From Pedobacter sp. ASV17 (lineage in GTDB: Bacteria > Bacteroidota > Bacteroidia > Sphingobacteriales > Sphingobacteriaceae): a stretch of 50,495 bases of DNA. The notes under the pieces were generated by a model. It ran no database searches. It saw only the letters and a program-made list of their open reading frames with translations, and was not told where the DNA came from. Below are positions 40,420 to 48,853 of this stretch, piece by piece (position 1 is the stretch's first letter; each line of letters starts with the position of its first letter). The DNA lies in the NCBI RefSeq assembly GCF_016429065.1, contig NZ_JAELTX010000022.1, forward strand, positions 1 through 50,495, given 5' to 3'. The position numbers were made by a program, and so were the translations under genes.

Positions 40420-43047
40420 TTATTTTTTTATTGATAATCTTATTTTTTGTAAATCTGTGTCTCGGGAACTAGTTCCTACCATTAGTTCAAACTCGCCAGC
40501 TACAGTCCGAACGGAAGAACTGTTTTTGTCCCACCATGACAGTTGTTTTCCTGAAAGTGTAATTGATATTTCTTTGGTCTTTCCTGCAGGGATATTTACC
40601 CGTTGCATAGCCCGAAGGTCTTTTTGAGGTCCTTCCTTATCATCCATTTTCTTTAGATAAACCTGTACTATTTCATCCCCATTCCTTGCACTGGTATTGG
40701 TTATAGGTACTACAAGCTGTACTTTTTTTCCTAAAGAGACTGTTTTATTACTCAGGCGGGGTTTGCCATACCGGAAGGTACTGTAGCTAAGTCCGTAACC
40801 GAAATGAAACAACGGATCTTTTTCAAAGTATCGGTAAGTACGCCCTTTCATGTTATAATCCTGAAAATCAGGTAACTGATTTACATCTCTGTAGAATGTA
40901 ACGGGCAGTCGGCCAGATGGATTGTAATCGCCAAATAATACTTCTGCTACTGCCGTGCCACCAGTCTGCCCCGGATACCAGGCTTGTAATATAGCATCGC
41001 AGTTTTCTGTTTCGGGTACCAGCCCGATGGCCGAGCCTGAATAATTAATAAGAACAACTTTCTTTCCTGCCTTCTTCAGTTCCGAAATGAACTGACGCTG
41101 AACCGCTGGTAATTCGATATCAGTCCTGTCCCCGCCGCTAAATCCGGGTAGGCTAACAGGTTGTTCTTCTCCTTCCAGCGCCGGGGATATTCCTCCTGCA
41201 AAAAGCACGATGTCTGCATCCATAACTTTGTCGATACTACTTTTAGTATTAGCTGTTTTTTTGTATTCGAGATCAAAATTCAGAAGTGCATCTCCTTTGT
41301 GCTGCGCAAAATCTATCTGAATAGAATATGCTTTCCCTTTTTCTAGTTGCATGTTATAGTTTGTTTTTTGATTTCCATGCTCGGTCCACATATCTATTAC
41401 TTGTTTTTTATTAATCAGCAGCTTTACATGACCATTGAAGTTTAAATTGAAAACAACCTCGCCACTTTGTATAGGTTTGAGTGTACTGGTATAGCTTGCC
41501 GAAAAATCGGTTAAGGCTACGCGTGGGGCAAAGACGGTTGCTCCAGTGGTAGAAAATGATAAAGGGGTTGTAATCGTTTCCTCTGTAACAGGTGCTCCAG
41601 ATTGTTCTTTGTTATTCCAGTAACGAGCTTTAAAGCCTTTTCCGTTTTCTGTTTCGCACAGGTTGTATGCACTTTCAAAAGTATTGCCTTCTACAAGATC
41701 TGTACCCTGTACATATATCAGTTGATCATTTTTACCCATTGCTTTACGAATACCTTCCAAAAGCGTAACTGTGTGTGGCGGAAAACCATTGTAATTTCCC
41801 CATTGCATCACCGAATCTTTGGCGTTAGGTCCCATTACTGCTATCTTTAGCTTACCTCTCTTTAAGGGAAGTGTCTGATTTTTGTTGAGCAGCAGAGTCA
41901 TTGATTTGCGGGCCATATCAAGAGCCAGGGCATCGTGTTTTTTGGATCCTACAAGCTGGTAAGGAATTTTGTTCCATGAGACATCTTCTGGCTTATCCAT
42001 CTCACCTAATCTGAATCTGGAGAGCAGCAGCCTTCTTACGGATACATCTATTTCTTTTTCGGTAATAAGCCCTTTTTTTACACCTTCGATTAACGAAACA
42101 TAACTGTCCCCGCATTCTAAATCTGTGCCTGCACGAACAGCCGATGAAGATGCCGAAGTAACATCAGCGTGTGTTTTGTGGCCATGGCTGGCATAAAAAT
42201 CATTAATGGCTCCACAGTCAGAAACAACAATACCTTTAAAACCCCATTTATTACGTAAAATTTGTGTTAAAAGCTGGTCGCTGCCGCAACAAGGATCTCC
42301 CTCAAAGCGATTATAAGCACACATAACCTGCTGTACATTTCCATCTTTTACTAATGCTTCAAAAGCAGGCAGATAAGTTTCATAAAGGTCTCTTTTTTTT
42401 ATATTGTTAGCATTGAAAGAATGTCTGCTCCCTTCTGGTCCAGAATGTACTGCAAAATGTTTGGCGCAGGCATATAGCTTATCGTACTTGCCCTCCTTAG
42501 GACCTTGTAGTCCCTTTACTACTGCAACCCCTAATATGCTCATTAAATAAGGGTCTTCTCCATAGGTTTCCATGCCCCGTCCCCAGCGTGGATCTCTAAA
42601 AATATTGATAGTGGGGGTCCACACAGTTAAACCCTGATAGCGATCGAAACTGTTTTTGGAAGCATAGCTGTTGTATTTTGCACGGGCTTCGTCGGAAACA
42701 GCTGAAAAGACATTGTAAACGGCCTTTTCGTCAAATGAAGCTGCCATGCCAATGGGTTGTGGAAAAACGGTAGCTAGACCCGAACGGGCTACACCATGCA
42801 GCGCTTCGCTCCACCAGTTGTAAGGTTTTATCCCAAGGCGTTCAATTGGCTTGGAAAAATCCATCATTAACTGTACCTTTTCTTCTACGGTAAGGCGTTT
42901 TAATAAATCTTCTGTACGAATCTCAAAGCTTTTTTCTTTATCCTGAAAAGGATATTTGTATGTCTGCTGTTGCGCAAAACATAAAGAATTGCATAGAATG
43001 CAAATTCCTGATATTGCTATCAGTTTAATAATTTTGTGTTTTTTCAT
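40420..43047 (-). CDS. Glycoside hydrolase family 3 beta-glycosidase with PA14 domain
   Basis: An 875-aa secreted enzyme (signal peptide to about residue 25, CILCNSLCFAQQQ). The GH3 N-terminal barrel holds KGIVVSDCGAINDF, with the nucleophile D277. A PA14 insertion is at about 470-605 (GKGFKARYWNNKEQSG). The C-terminal sandwich and a fibronectin-III-like end lie at about 790-870. This layout is shared by Bacteroidota beta-glucosidases and beta-xylosidases. No SusC/SusD pair or polysaccharide-locus regulator is adjacent, so it stands alone and its substrate is open. Confidence 0.92.
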   Translation of the reverse strand: MKKHKIIKLIAISGICILCNSLCFAQQQTYKYPFQDKEKSFEIRTEDLLKRLTVEEKVQLMMDFSKPIERLGIKPYNWWSEALHGVARSGLATVFPQPIGMAASFDEKAVYNVFSAVSDEARAKYNSYASKNSFDRYQGLTVWTPTINIFRDPRWGRGMETYGEDPYLMSILGVAVVKGLQGPKEGKYDKLYACAKHFAVHSGPEGSRHSFNANNIKKRDLYETYLPAFEALVKDGNVQQVMCAYNRFEGDPCCGSDQLLTQILRNKWGFKGIVVSDCGAINDFYASHGHKTHADVTSASSSAVRAGTDLECGDSYVSLIEGVKKGLITEKEIDVSVRRLLLSRFRLGEMDKPEDVSWNKIPYQLVGSKKHDALALDMARKSMTLLLNKNQTLPLKRGKLKIAVMGPNAKDSVMQWGNYNGFPPHTVTLLEGIRKAMGKNDQLIYVQGTDLVEGNTFESAYNLCETENGKGFKARYWNNKEQSGAPVTEETITTPLSFSTTGATVFAPRVALTDFSASYTSTLKPIQSGEVVFNLNFNGHVKLLINKKQVIDMWTEHGNQKTNYNMQLEKGKAYSIQIDFAQHKGDALLNFDLEYKKTANTKSSIDKVMDADIVLFAGGISPALEGEEQPVSLPGFSGGDRTDIELPAVQRQFISELKKAGKKVVLINYSGSAIGLVPETENCDAILQAWYPGQTGGTAVAEVLFGDYNPSGRLPVTFYRDVNQLPDFQDYNMKGRTYRYFEKDPLFHFGYGLSYSTFRYGKPRLSNKTVSLGKKVQLVVPITNTSARNGDEIVQVYLKKMDDKEGPQKDLRAMQRVNIPAGKTKEISITLSGKQLSWWDKNSSSVRTVAGEFELMVGTSSRDTDLQKIRLSIKK

Positions 43048-43262
43048 GGTATAAGTAATTGTGTTATGTGGTTTGATTTGATATTATCCTGTCATACATT
43101 TGGGGAATAAAAAAAGTAAAAGATTTTTCATAGAAGTAAAAATAGATATATTTAATTGATTATCAGTATGTATAAGAAACTTAACAGCGAGTTGTAAAAT
43201 ATTGCTAATAGAATTAACAAAAATCGCGTAGCGTGAAATTTCACCATGCCACGAAAGTCCAT

Positions 43263-43610
43263 CTATTTTACCACCTGTATAAGATTGTTCCTTTCAGCGG
43301 TTTCCTGCCCCCATTGCGCTATAGACCTTAACAAAGGAATGAGTGTTCGCCCAAATTCTGTGAGTTCGTAATCTACTTTTAGCGGCGGTTTGGCGGTATG
43401 TACGGTACGCTTTACCAAACCATCCTCTTCCATTTCCTTTAATTGCAGGCTCAATGTTCGCTCTGTAATCACTTTACATTCCTTTCTTAGTTCATTATAT
43501 CGTTTTTTTTCAATTAAATGGATAAGGATTACCGCTTTCCATTTCCCACCTATATACTTCATAGTCAGGCTGGTGCTACAAGGATATTGTTTATTGTCTA
43601 TACTATACAT
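43263..43610 (-). CDS. HxlR family transcriptional regulator
   Basis: A 115-aa winged-helix regulator. It matches HxlR-type proteins from YPCSTSLTMKYIGGKWKAVIL through ITERTLSLQLKEMEEDGLVKRTVH to VDYELTEFGRTLIPLLRSIAQWG. The Cys in YPCSTSL (about residue 11) is the conserved thiol that senses electrophiles or oxidants in relatives. It is divergent from a nitroreductase, a classic pairing for control of electrophile detoxification. Its own promoter holds a 14-bp palindrome. Confidence 0.92.
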   Translation of the reverse strand: MYSIDNKQYPCSTSLTMKYIGGKWKAVILIHLIEKKRYNELRKECKVITERTLSLQLKEMEEDGLVKRTVHTAKPPLKVDYELTEFGRTLIPLLRSIAQWGQETAERNNLIQVVK

Positions 43611-43638
43611 CTGTTACTATCATTTTTGACCGTTATTG

Positions 43639-43669
43639 CAAAGATAAATTACTATATATAGTATTGCAA
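43639..43669 (-). promoter_or_regulatory. HxlR-gene promoter with palindromic operator candidate
   Basis: On minus: TTG (plus 43667-43669), 20 nt, TATCTTTG (plus 43639-43646). The spacer contains the perfect palindrome TACTATATATAGTA (43650-43663). A related string AGTATAGTATAAT lies at 43679-43690, nearer the nitroreductase start. The site is well placed for the regulator to act on both divergent genes. Confidence 0.65.
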
Positions 43670-43705
43670 CAATAAAAAGTATAGTATAATTTAAATTCAA
43701 AAATC

Positions 43706-44305
43706 ATGAGTTTTTTAGACCTTGCAAAGCGTAGGTACGCAACCAAAAAGTATAATGCTGCCAAAAAGATTTCGGTAGCTCAAATTGAAGAATTAAAAGA
43801 AATCATACGGTTAAGTCCGTCCTCCATTAACAGTCAGCCTTGGAAATTTACGTTCGTAACAGACGGAGCTGTGAAGAAAGAATTAGCTGCTCAATCTTAT
43901 ATGAACGAAAACTCAATCAACAATGTGGGGCTTTTGGTAGTTTTTAGTGTAATGGAAGACATTAAACATTTTGAAAAGCGCAATATTGCTGTTTTGCCAG
44001 AGGGTTGGATCAGCTATTATGAGCAAATGGTGAAATCAAATGGCGACGCATTTACCAAATCGTGGATGGAAAATCAGGTTTATCTTTCATTAGGTTATTT
44101 TTTGAGCGCCTGTATAAGTATGGGATTAGATGCCACACCAATGGAAGGGATTAACCGAAAAGCCTATCAACAAATATTGCCTCAAGATGGATATTCACCA
44201 CTGTTTGCAGCTACAGTTGGTTATGCAGATATAAATGACACCGTGCATCCAACCGTTTTCCCAAAGCTTCGTTTCGAACCAAGTGAAATCATAGAATCCA
44301 TTTAA
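43706..44305 (+). CDS. Nitroreductase family protein
   Basis: A 199-aa FMN-dependent nitroreductase of the NfsB-like group. MSFLDLAKRRYATKKYNAAKK is the FMN-binding N-terminus, IRLSPSSINSQPWKFTFV (about residues 35-52) the flavin loop, and SLGYFLSACISMGLDATPMEGI (about 132-153) the C-terminal FMN segment. It reduces quinones or nitroaromatics with NAD(P)H. The divergent HxlR gene 95 bp away is the likely regulator. Length is normal. Confidence 0.92.
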   Translation: MSFLDLAKRRYATKKYNAAKKISVAQIEELKEIIRLSPSSINSQPWKFTFVTDGAVKKELAAQSYMNENSINNVGLLVVFSVMEDIKHFEKRNIAVLPEGWISYYEQMVKSNGDAFTKSWMENQVYLSLGYFLSACISMGLDATPMEGINRKAYQQILPQDGYSPLFAATVGYADINDTVHPTVFPKLRFEPSEIIESI

Positions 44306-44338
44306 GATGGGGATAACGCTATAATGTTTAGCTGTATT

Positions 44339-44477
44339 AACCGCCTTCCCCTCTCCTAAAGGGGGGCCAAAGGGCGAGGTGTTTAATGTTCGATAGTTAT
44401 CTATATGAAGACTTACGAAGTTTCAAAAACTTCGTAAGTCTGTATAACACCGACCAGAAGTGAAACTTCGTATATCT
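44339..44477. repeat. Composite repeat element with palindrome A (centre CAA) and half-arm
   Basis: The GC-rich box TCCCCTCTCCTAAAGGGGGG (44346-44365), CCAAAGGGCGAGGTGTTTA, then the 33-bp palindrome at 44409-44441 and a degenerate right arm (AAACTTCGTATATCT, 44463-44477). It is in the same orientation as the copy at 37.9 kb, so the accessory genes lie between direct copies. Confidence 0.88.
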
Positions 44478-44520
44478 AGCATTTACCACAACATTATTTA
44501 TTAAAAACAATTTCTTCAAT

Positions 44521-44528
44521 TATCTTTG
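44521..44528 (+). promoter_or_regulatory. -7 box of the ABC-F gene
   Basis: TATCTTTG fits TAnnTTTG; predicted +1 near 44535, giving a leader of about 19 nt before the TTG start at 44554. Confidence 0.5.
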
Positions 44529-44553
44529 CGGCTCATTAAAAACGAGTAAAACA

Positions 44554-46185
44554 TTGATCGACGTAAATAATATTTCTGTATCATTTGGCGGTACCACGCT
44601 TTTCAGCGATGTATCTTTTTCCATTAACGAGAACGACAAGATTGCCCTAATGGGCAAAAATGGTGCGGGTAAATCCACCTTGTTAAAAATTATTGCTGGT
44701 GCTGGTAAAGCAACCAGTGGCCATGTATCTGGACCAAAAGACGCTGTGATTGCGTATTTGCCACAGCATTTGCTTACGCAAGATAATGTGACTGTTTTTG
44801 AAGAAACCTCTAAAGCTTTTAGCGAGGTTTACCACATGCGTGATGAGTTGGAAAGCTTGAACGAGCAGTTGGGCATTCGCACTGATTACGATACCGACGA
44901 TTACATGAAGTTAATTGAAAGGGTATCTGAACTCAGCGAAAAATTTTATTCTATCGAGGAAGTGAACTATGATGCCGAAGTAGAAAAGGTATTAAAAGGA
45001 TTGGGTTTCCTTCGTTCTGACTTTACCCGTCAAACTTCGGAGTTTTCTGGTGGATGGCGCATGCGTATTGAGCTGGCCAAAATCCTATTGAAGAAACCAG
45101 ACCTTATTTTACTAGATGAGCCTACCAATCACATGGATATTGAAAGTATCCAATGGCTGGAAGATTTTTTAATCAACTCTGCGAAAGCGGTGATTGTGAT
45201 TTCCCACGACCGTGCTTTTGTAGACAACATTACCAATAGAACCATTGAGGTAACCATGGGCCGTATCTACGACTACAAGGCGAAATACACCCACTACCTA
45301 CAATTGCGTAAAGAACGTCGTGAGCACCAATTAAAAGCTTATGAGGAGCAACAACGTTTCATTGCCGACAATCAAGAATTTATTGACCGTTTTAAGGGGA
45401 CTTATTCTAAAACACTTCAAGTACAATCAAGGGTGAAGATGTTAGAAAAGTTAGAAGTAATAGAGGTGGATGAAGTAGACAACTCAGCCCTACGTTTAAA
45501 ATTCCCTCCTTCTCCCCGATCTGGAAATTATCCTGTGATTGTAGAGGAATTGACCAAAGCTTATGGTGAACACCTGGTGTTTGAGAAAGCATCGATGGTG
45601 ATTGAGCGTGGGCAAAAAGTAGCTTTTGTAGGTAAAAACGGTGAAGGTAAGTCGACCATGATTAAAGCGATTATGGGCGAGATTGACTATGAAGGCGAAT
45701 TGAAAGTGGGCCACAACGTGAAGATTGGTTACTTTGCTCAAAATCAAGCGGCATTATTAGATGGAGAATTAACCGTTTTTGATACAATTGACCAAATTGC
45801 TGTGGGCGATGTTCGTGTGAAAATTAAGGATTTGCTAGGTGCTTTTATGTTCAGTGGCGATGATACCACCAAAAAGGTGAAAGTGCTATCTGGTGGAGAA
45901 AAAACACGTTTGGCTATGATTAAACTATTATTGGAACCTGTAAACGTGCTCATTCTGGATGAGCCTACCAACCACTTGGATATGAAAACCAAGGATATTA
46001 TTAAGGATGCCCTACGTGATTTTGATGGTACGTTAATCTTGGTTTCTCACGACAGGGATTTCTTAGACGGCTTGGCAGAAAAAGTATTCGAGTTTGGAAA
46101 TAAACGTGTCCGTGAACACTTTGAAGACATCAAAGGTTTCTTAGCCTATAAGAAGATGGATAGTTTGAAAGAGATTGAGAAATAA
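44554..46185 (+). CDS. ABC-F family ATPase
   Basis: A 543-aa protein with two ATPase modules and no membrane part. Walker A motifs are GKNGAGKS (residues 34-41) and GKNGEGKS (near 363). Signatures are FSGGWRMRIELAKIL (near 166) and LSGGEKTRLAMIKLL (near 448), with Walker B LLDEPTNHMD and LILDEPTNHLD. The interdomain linker is rich in Arg/Glu/Gln (LRKERREHQLKAYEEQQRF). ABC-F proteins act on the ribosome as translation factors or antibiotic-protection proteins; the Uup/EttA-type layout favours the first. The start is TTG, since no ATG precedes the MIDVNNISVSFGG start. Confidence 0.92.
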   Translation: MIDVNNISVSFGGTTLFSDVSFSINENDKIALMGKNGAGKSTLLKIIAGAGKATSGHVSGPKDAVIAYLPQHLLTQDNVTVFEETSKAFSEVYHMRDELESLNEQLGIRTDYDTDDYMKLIERVSELSEKFYSIEEVNYDAEVEKVLKGLGFLRSDFTRQTSEFSGGWRMRIELAKILLKKPDLILLDEPTNHMDIESIQWLEDFLINSAKAVIVISHDRAFVDNITNRTIEVTMGRIYDYKAKYTHYLQLRKERREHQLKAYEEQQRFIADNQEFIDRFKGTYSKTLQVQSRVKMLEKLEVIEVDEVDNSALRLKFPPSPRSGNYPVIVEELTKAYGEHLVFEKASMVIERGQKVAFVGKNGEGKSTMIKAIMGEIDYEGELKVGHNVKIGYFAQNQAALLDGELTVFDTIDQIAVGDVRVKIKDLLGAFMFSGDDTTKKVKVLSGGEKTRLAMIKLLLEPVNVLILDEPTNHLDMKTKDIIKDALRDFDGTLILVSHDRDFLDGLAEKVFEFGNKRVREHFEDIKGFLAYKKMDSLKEIEK

Positions 46186-46190
46186 TATAG

Positions 46191-46216
46191 AAGGCGCTTA
46201 AAGGCGCCTTTTTTTA
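46191..46216 (+). terminator. Rho-independent terminator of the ABC-F gene
   Basis: AAGGCGC (46191-46197), TTAAAG loop, GCGCCTT (46204-46210), then T5. It begins 5 bp after the stop codon. Confidence 0.92.
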
Positions 46217-46632
46217 TAACTGACGTTTTAGGCTTTTATGAACACAGAGTTGAATATTGCATTGACCTCAAGAACGTTGTCATTTCGAGCGAGCGCAGTT
46301 TAGTCGAGAAATCTTTGGACTTTGCAACACTAAAACCCTCTCTGCCTTTGGCATCTCTCCCTAAAATGGAGAGAATATGACTAGGAAGGAAACTTCAGCT
46401 GAGAAAGAAGGCTCCTTTTGTACATACACTGAGTCAATATACTGTAATAGCTTTAAAAACGACGTCATTTCGAGCGAACGCAGTGTAGTCGAGAAATCTT
46501 TGGACTTTGCAACATTAAAAACCCTCTCTGCCTTTGGCATCTCTCCCTTAAAGGGAGAGAATATGACAAGGAAGGGAACTTCAGCTGAGAAAGAAGGCTC
46601 CTTTTGTACATAGTCGAAATGACGCACGGACA
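46217..46632. repeat. Tandem duplication of a ~148-bp repeat unit (46279-46612)
   Basis: Two near-identical units, 46279-46426 and 46464-46612 (period 185 bp), each start GTCATTTCGAGCGA, contain CCCTCTCTGCCTTTGGCATC and end GGCTCCTTTTGTACATA. The whole is closed by TCGAAATGAC at 46614-46623, complementary to the opening GTCATTTCGA. Reading frames on both strands (46361-46633 and 46377-46613) exist only because the unit is duplicated. No gene was found. Confidence 0.9.
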
Positions 46633-47403
46633 TTAGGCTAATTTCTGTCCGAAAATTTTACTTAATCCATCATACAATGCTGGATGTTTATCTTTCATCC
46701 GTTCTGGATTTTCGAAGAAATATTCAGAAACTACGGCAAAAAACTCTGCTTCGTTGGTAATCGCATAAGGATTAATATCTGATTGATTGTCTTCAATTCT
46801 TTGTATTTCCTGATGCATCATTTTCACCCATGGAATAGCGTATCCATGTTTCATGAAATTTTGCGGAATACCATCGGTAGCGCCGTCAGATTTATCCAAT
46901 AGGTGTACAAACTCATGTATACCTGTATTTTCTCTGCCAGCACTTTTACTAAAGCCATGCCTTAAAGCCGATTGCGACAGAATCATTTGTCCATTCATGT
47001 AGCCATCACCTACCATGCCCATGATATTTCGCTCACCTTCAGCAAACTGAAAGTCCTTATTGAAAGTATCAGGATATAACAATACCGTACCAAGATTGCG
47101 GTACTCCCATTCATCAAAACCTAAAATTGGAATCACGGCACTTGCTCCTACTAATATTCTATCTAGCGGAGAAATTTCAACGCCAATACCTTCAATCTTA
47201 ATACCTCCTAAAAAATGGGCTAATTTATCTTCAAACACCAGTTTTTTAGGTGCATCAAGTGCTGCATAAAACTCTACATGTTCTAGCAATAGTTGTCTAT
47301 CCTCGTTACTTAAATTGCTAGGATTGACTTTCTTTTTTCTGAAAATAAAATAAAGGGCAACTGCTAAGAAAACAAGCAGGATAAAGTATGGATATAGGTT
47401 CAC
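46633..47403 (-). CDS. MtfA-like zinc peptidase (M90 family)
   Basis: A 256-aa protein with an N-terminal membrane helix (FILLVFLAVALYFIF, about residues 7-21). The zinc motif HEFVH is at residues 163-167 with LDKSDGATDGIP following, as in MtfA. VLLYPDTF near 108-115 and FAVVSEYFFENPERM near 223 are other family blocks. E. coli MtfA is cytosolic and acts on the glucose-regulator Mlc. This membrane-anchored form may have another target. It seems to be a single gene. Confidence 0.9.
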   Translation of the reverse strand: MNLYPYFILLVFLAVALYFIFRKKKVNPSNLSNEDRQLLLEHVEFYAALDAPKKLVFEDKLAHFLGGIKIEGIGVEISPLDRILVGASAVIPILGFDEWEYRNLGTVLLYPDTFNKDFQFAEGERNIMGMVGDGYMNGQMILSQSALRHGFSKSAGRENTGIHEFVHLLDKSDGATDGIPQNFMKHGYAIPWVKMMHQEIQRIEDNQSDINPYAITNEAEFFAVVSEYFFENPERMKDKHPALYDGLSKIFGQKLA

Positions 47404-47446
47404 AGGGATAAATTGGTTAGCGTTTGAGAATGGCGAATTTGCCTAG

Positions 47447-47494
47447 ACAAAAAAAATCGTCAGTACGAAAAGTGAAACTCATCGCACTGACGAT
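47447..47494 (-). terminator. Terminator of the glutathione peroxidase gene
   Basis: ATCGTCAGT (47456-47464) and ACTGACGAT (47486-47494) form the stem. On minus a run of eight Ts follows (TTTTTTTTGTC). It lies 5 bp after the stop codon. Confidence 0.9.
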
Positions 47495-47499
47495 CTAAA

Positions 47500-48018
47500 T
47501 TAAAAGTTTTTTACAATCTGCTCGTCAAGCGGTTTAACGGCAGAACGGAAGCGGTGTACCAACTCTCCTTTTTCGTTGATCAGGAATTTTTCAAAGTTCC
47601 ATTTAATATCACCAGTGAAATCAGGATTGGCTTGAGTGGTTAAATATTGGAATAATGGTGTAATGGCTTCACCTTTTACATCGCTCTTTTCTGCAATTAA
47701 AAAAGTAGTATTGAATTTACTGCTGCAAAACTCTTTGATTTCTGCATTACTGCCCAGCTCCTGTCCACCAAAGTTTGCTGATGGAAAGCCAATCAATACC
47801 ACATCTTTACCATATTGCTTGTGTAGTTTTTCCAAATCTTCGTATTGTTTGGTGTAGCCACATTTAGAAGCGGTGTTTACAATTAAAATTTTCTTCCCTT
47901 TAAATTTAGAGAGCTTTACTTCCTTGCCGTCTAAGGTTTTAAATGAGAAACTATAAATATCTTTTGGGGGATTTGGTGCTGTTATTAAGCCCAAAAATAA
48001 TAACAAAGTATTAAGCAT
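47500..48018 (-). CDS. Glutathione peroxidase family protein
   Basis: A 172-aa thiol peroxidase with a short hydrophobic leader (LLLFLGLITAP), so perhaps exported. The peroxidatic Cys is C53 in NTASKCGYT (no selenocysteine). Q86 in NFGGQE and W140-N141 complete the active-site tetrad. The usual FPCNQFG is FPSANFG here. C98 in EFCSSKF matches the resolving Cys of thioredoxin-dependent members, so the reductant is likely thioredoxin rather than glutathione. A strong terminator follows. Confidence 0.92.
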   Translation of the reverse strand: MLNTLLLFLGLITAPNPPKDIYSFSFKTLDGKEVKLSKFKGKKILIVNTASKCGYTKQYEDLEKLHKQYGKDVVLIGFPSANFGGQELGSNAEIKEFCSSKFNTTFLIAEKSDVKGEAITPLFQYLTTQANPDFTGDIKWNFEKFLINEKGELVHRFRSAVKPLDEQIVKNF

Positions 48019-48853
48019 GATTTTTAGTTTTTTGTATAAAACGAATATAAGGAGAAAAAGATTGTTCCGATGATATTAAGTTTAAATGAACTGTAGTTTT
48101 CAGGTAAAACTTGTAGTGACAATTGCTTCTGTTCAGACTTACGAAGTTGGCGAAGCCCTCAACTTTACTTCTATTTAGACTTACGAAGTTTTAGAACGGC
48201 GAAGCCCTCAACTTTACCTTTGAAAACAACAAATAACAAAAGTTAAACTTCGTAAGTCTTTCAAAGCTTCTACAGTTTATATTTTAAACACCCCACCCTT
48301 CGGGCACCCCTCTGAGAGAGGGGAATTTGGAAGAGATTAAGAGGAAGGTTAGACGATAGTGCCTTGAACTTTTGGTCCTTTTCTTTCAAGAGAAAAGGAC
48401 TAGGCCCCACGGCCATGAGTGATAAAATAAATTGGTTTAAGTTAAATAGCCCCGACAGTAGCGAACACGTAGCCCAAGTTTACGAAGGGCAAAGTAAAGC
48501 GTTCCGAATAGCTCGGGACAAGCGGGACTAAGTACTAATAGTAGTATTGTAACTGCGCTTCTATTTGAAATTTTAAAGATTCTATGATATTAATAGAATG
48601 ACACATATTAAAAATCCTAGTTCGACTATTAAATTTATCATAACAGGCCTGTAAAGCTGATGCTGAAATAAATTCAGCATAACGAGCTGCCCGTCTGGAC
48701 GTCACCCTGAATTTATTTCAGGGTCAGCAAAACAAAGCTGACATCATTCCAATAAAAATCAACTAAATAGTAATCAAACTTAGGGTCAAAGGTATTTATC
48801 CGAAGTTTTGCATTTTTTGAAGGAAGCTTTAAAATATTCATATATTTGATTAC
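48019..48853. repeat. 835-bp gene-free stretch with inverted composite element, copy 2 (48135-48421)
   Basis: Read on minus, 48421-48135 repeats copy 1 of 33.3-33.5 kb: ACTCATGGCCGT, CCAAAAGTTCAAGGCACTAT, CAGAGGGGTGCCC, AAAATATAAACTGTAGAA, a left arm (plus 48245-48259), then two right arms (plus 48177-48191 and 48135-48148), each next to GTAAAGTTGAGGGCTTCGCC. The palindrome here is split by about 50 bp. Beyond it, 48440-48540 resembles 31661-31725, and CACCCTGAATTTATTTCAGGGT is at 48703-48724. No gene was recognised. Confidence 0.85.
48816..48848 (+). promoter_or_regulatory. Promoter of the orphan lipoprotein gene
   Basis: TTTG (48816-48819), 21 nt, TATATTTG (48841-48848). The ATG at 48854 is five nucleotides after the box, so the predicted +1 falls on the start codon. 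Confidence 0.65.

Noticed and set aside
46361..46633. 90-aa minus and 78-aa plus frames with internally repeated sequence
   Set aside because: The repeated residues only mirror the duplicated 148-bp DNA unit; both strands stay open for that reason.
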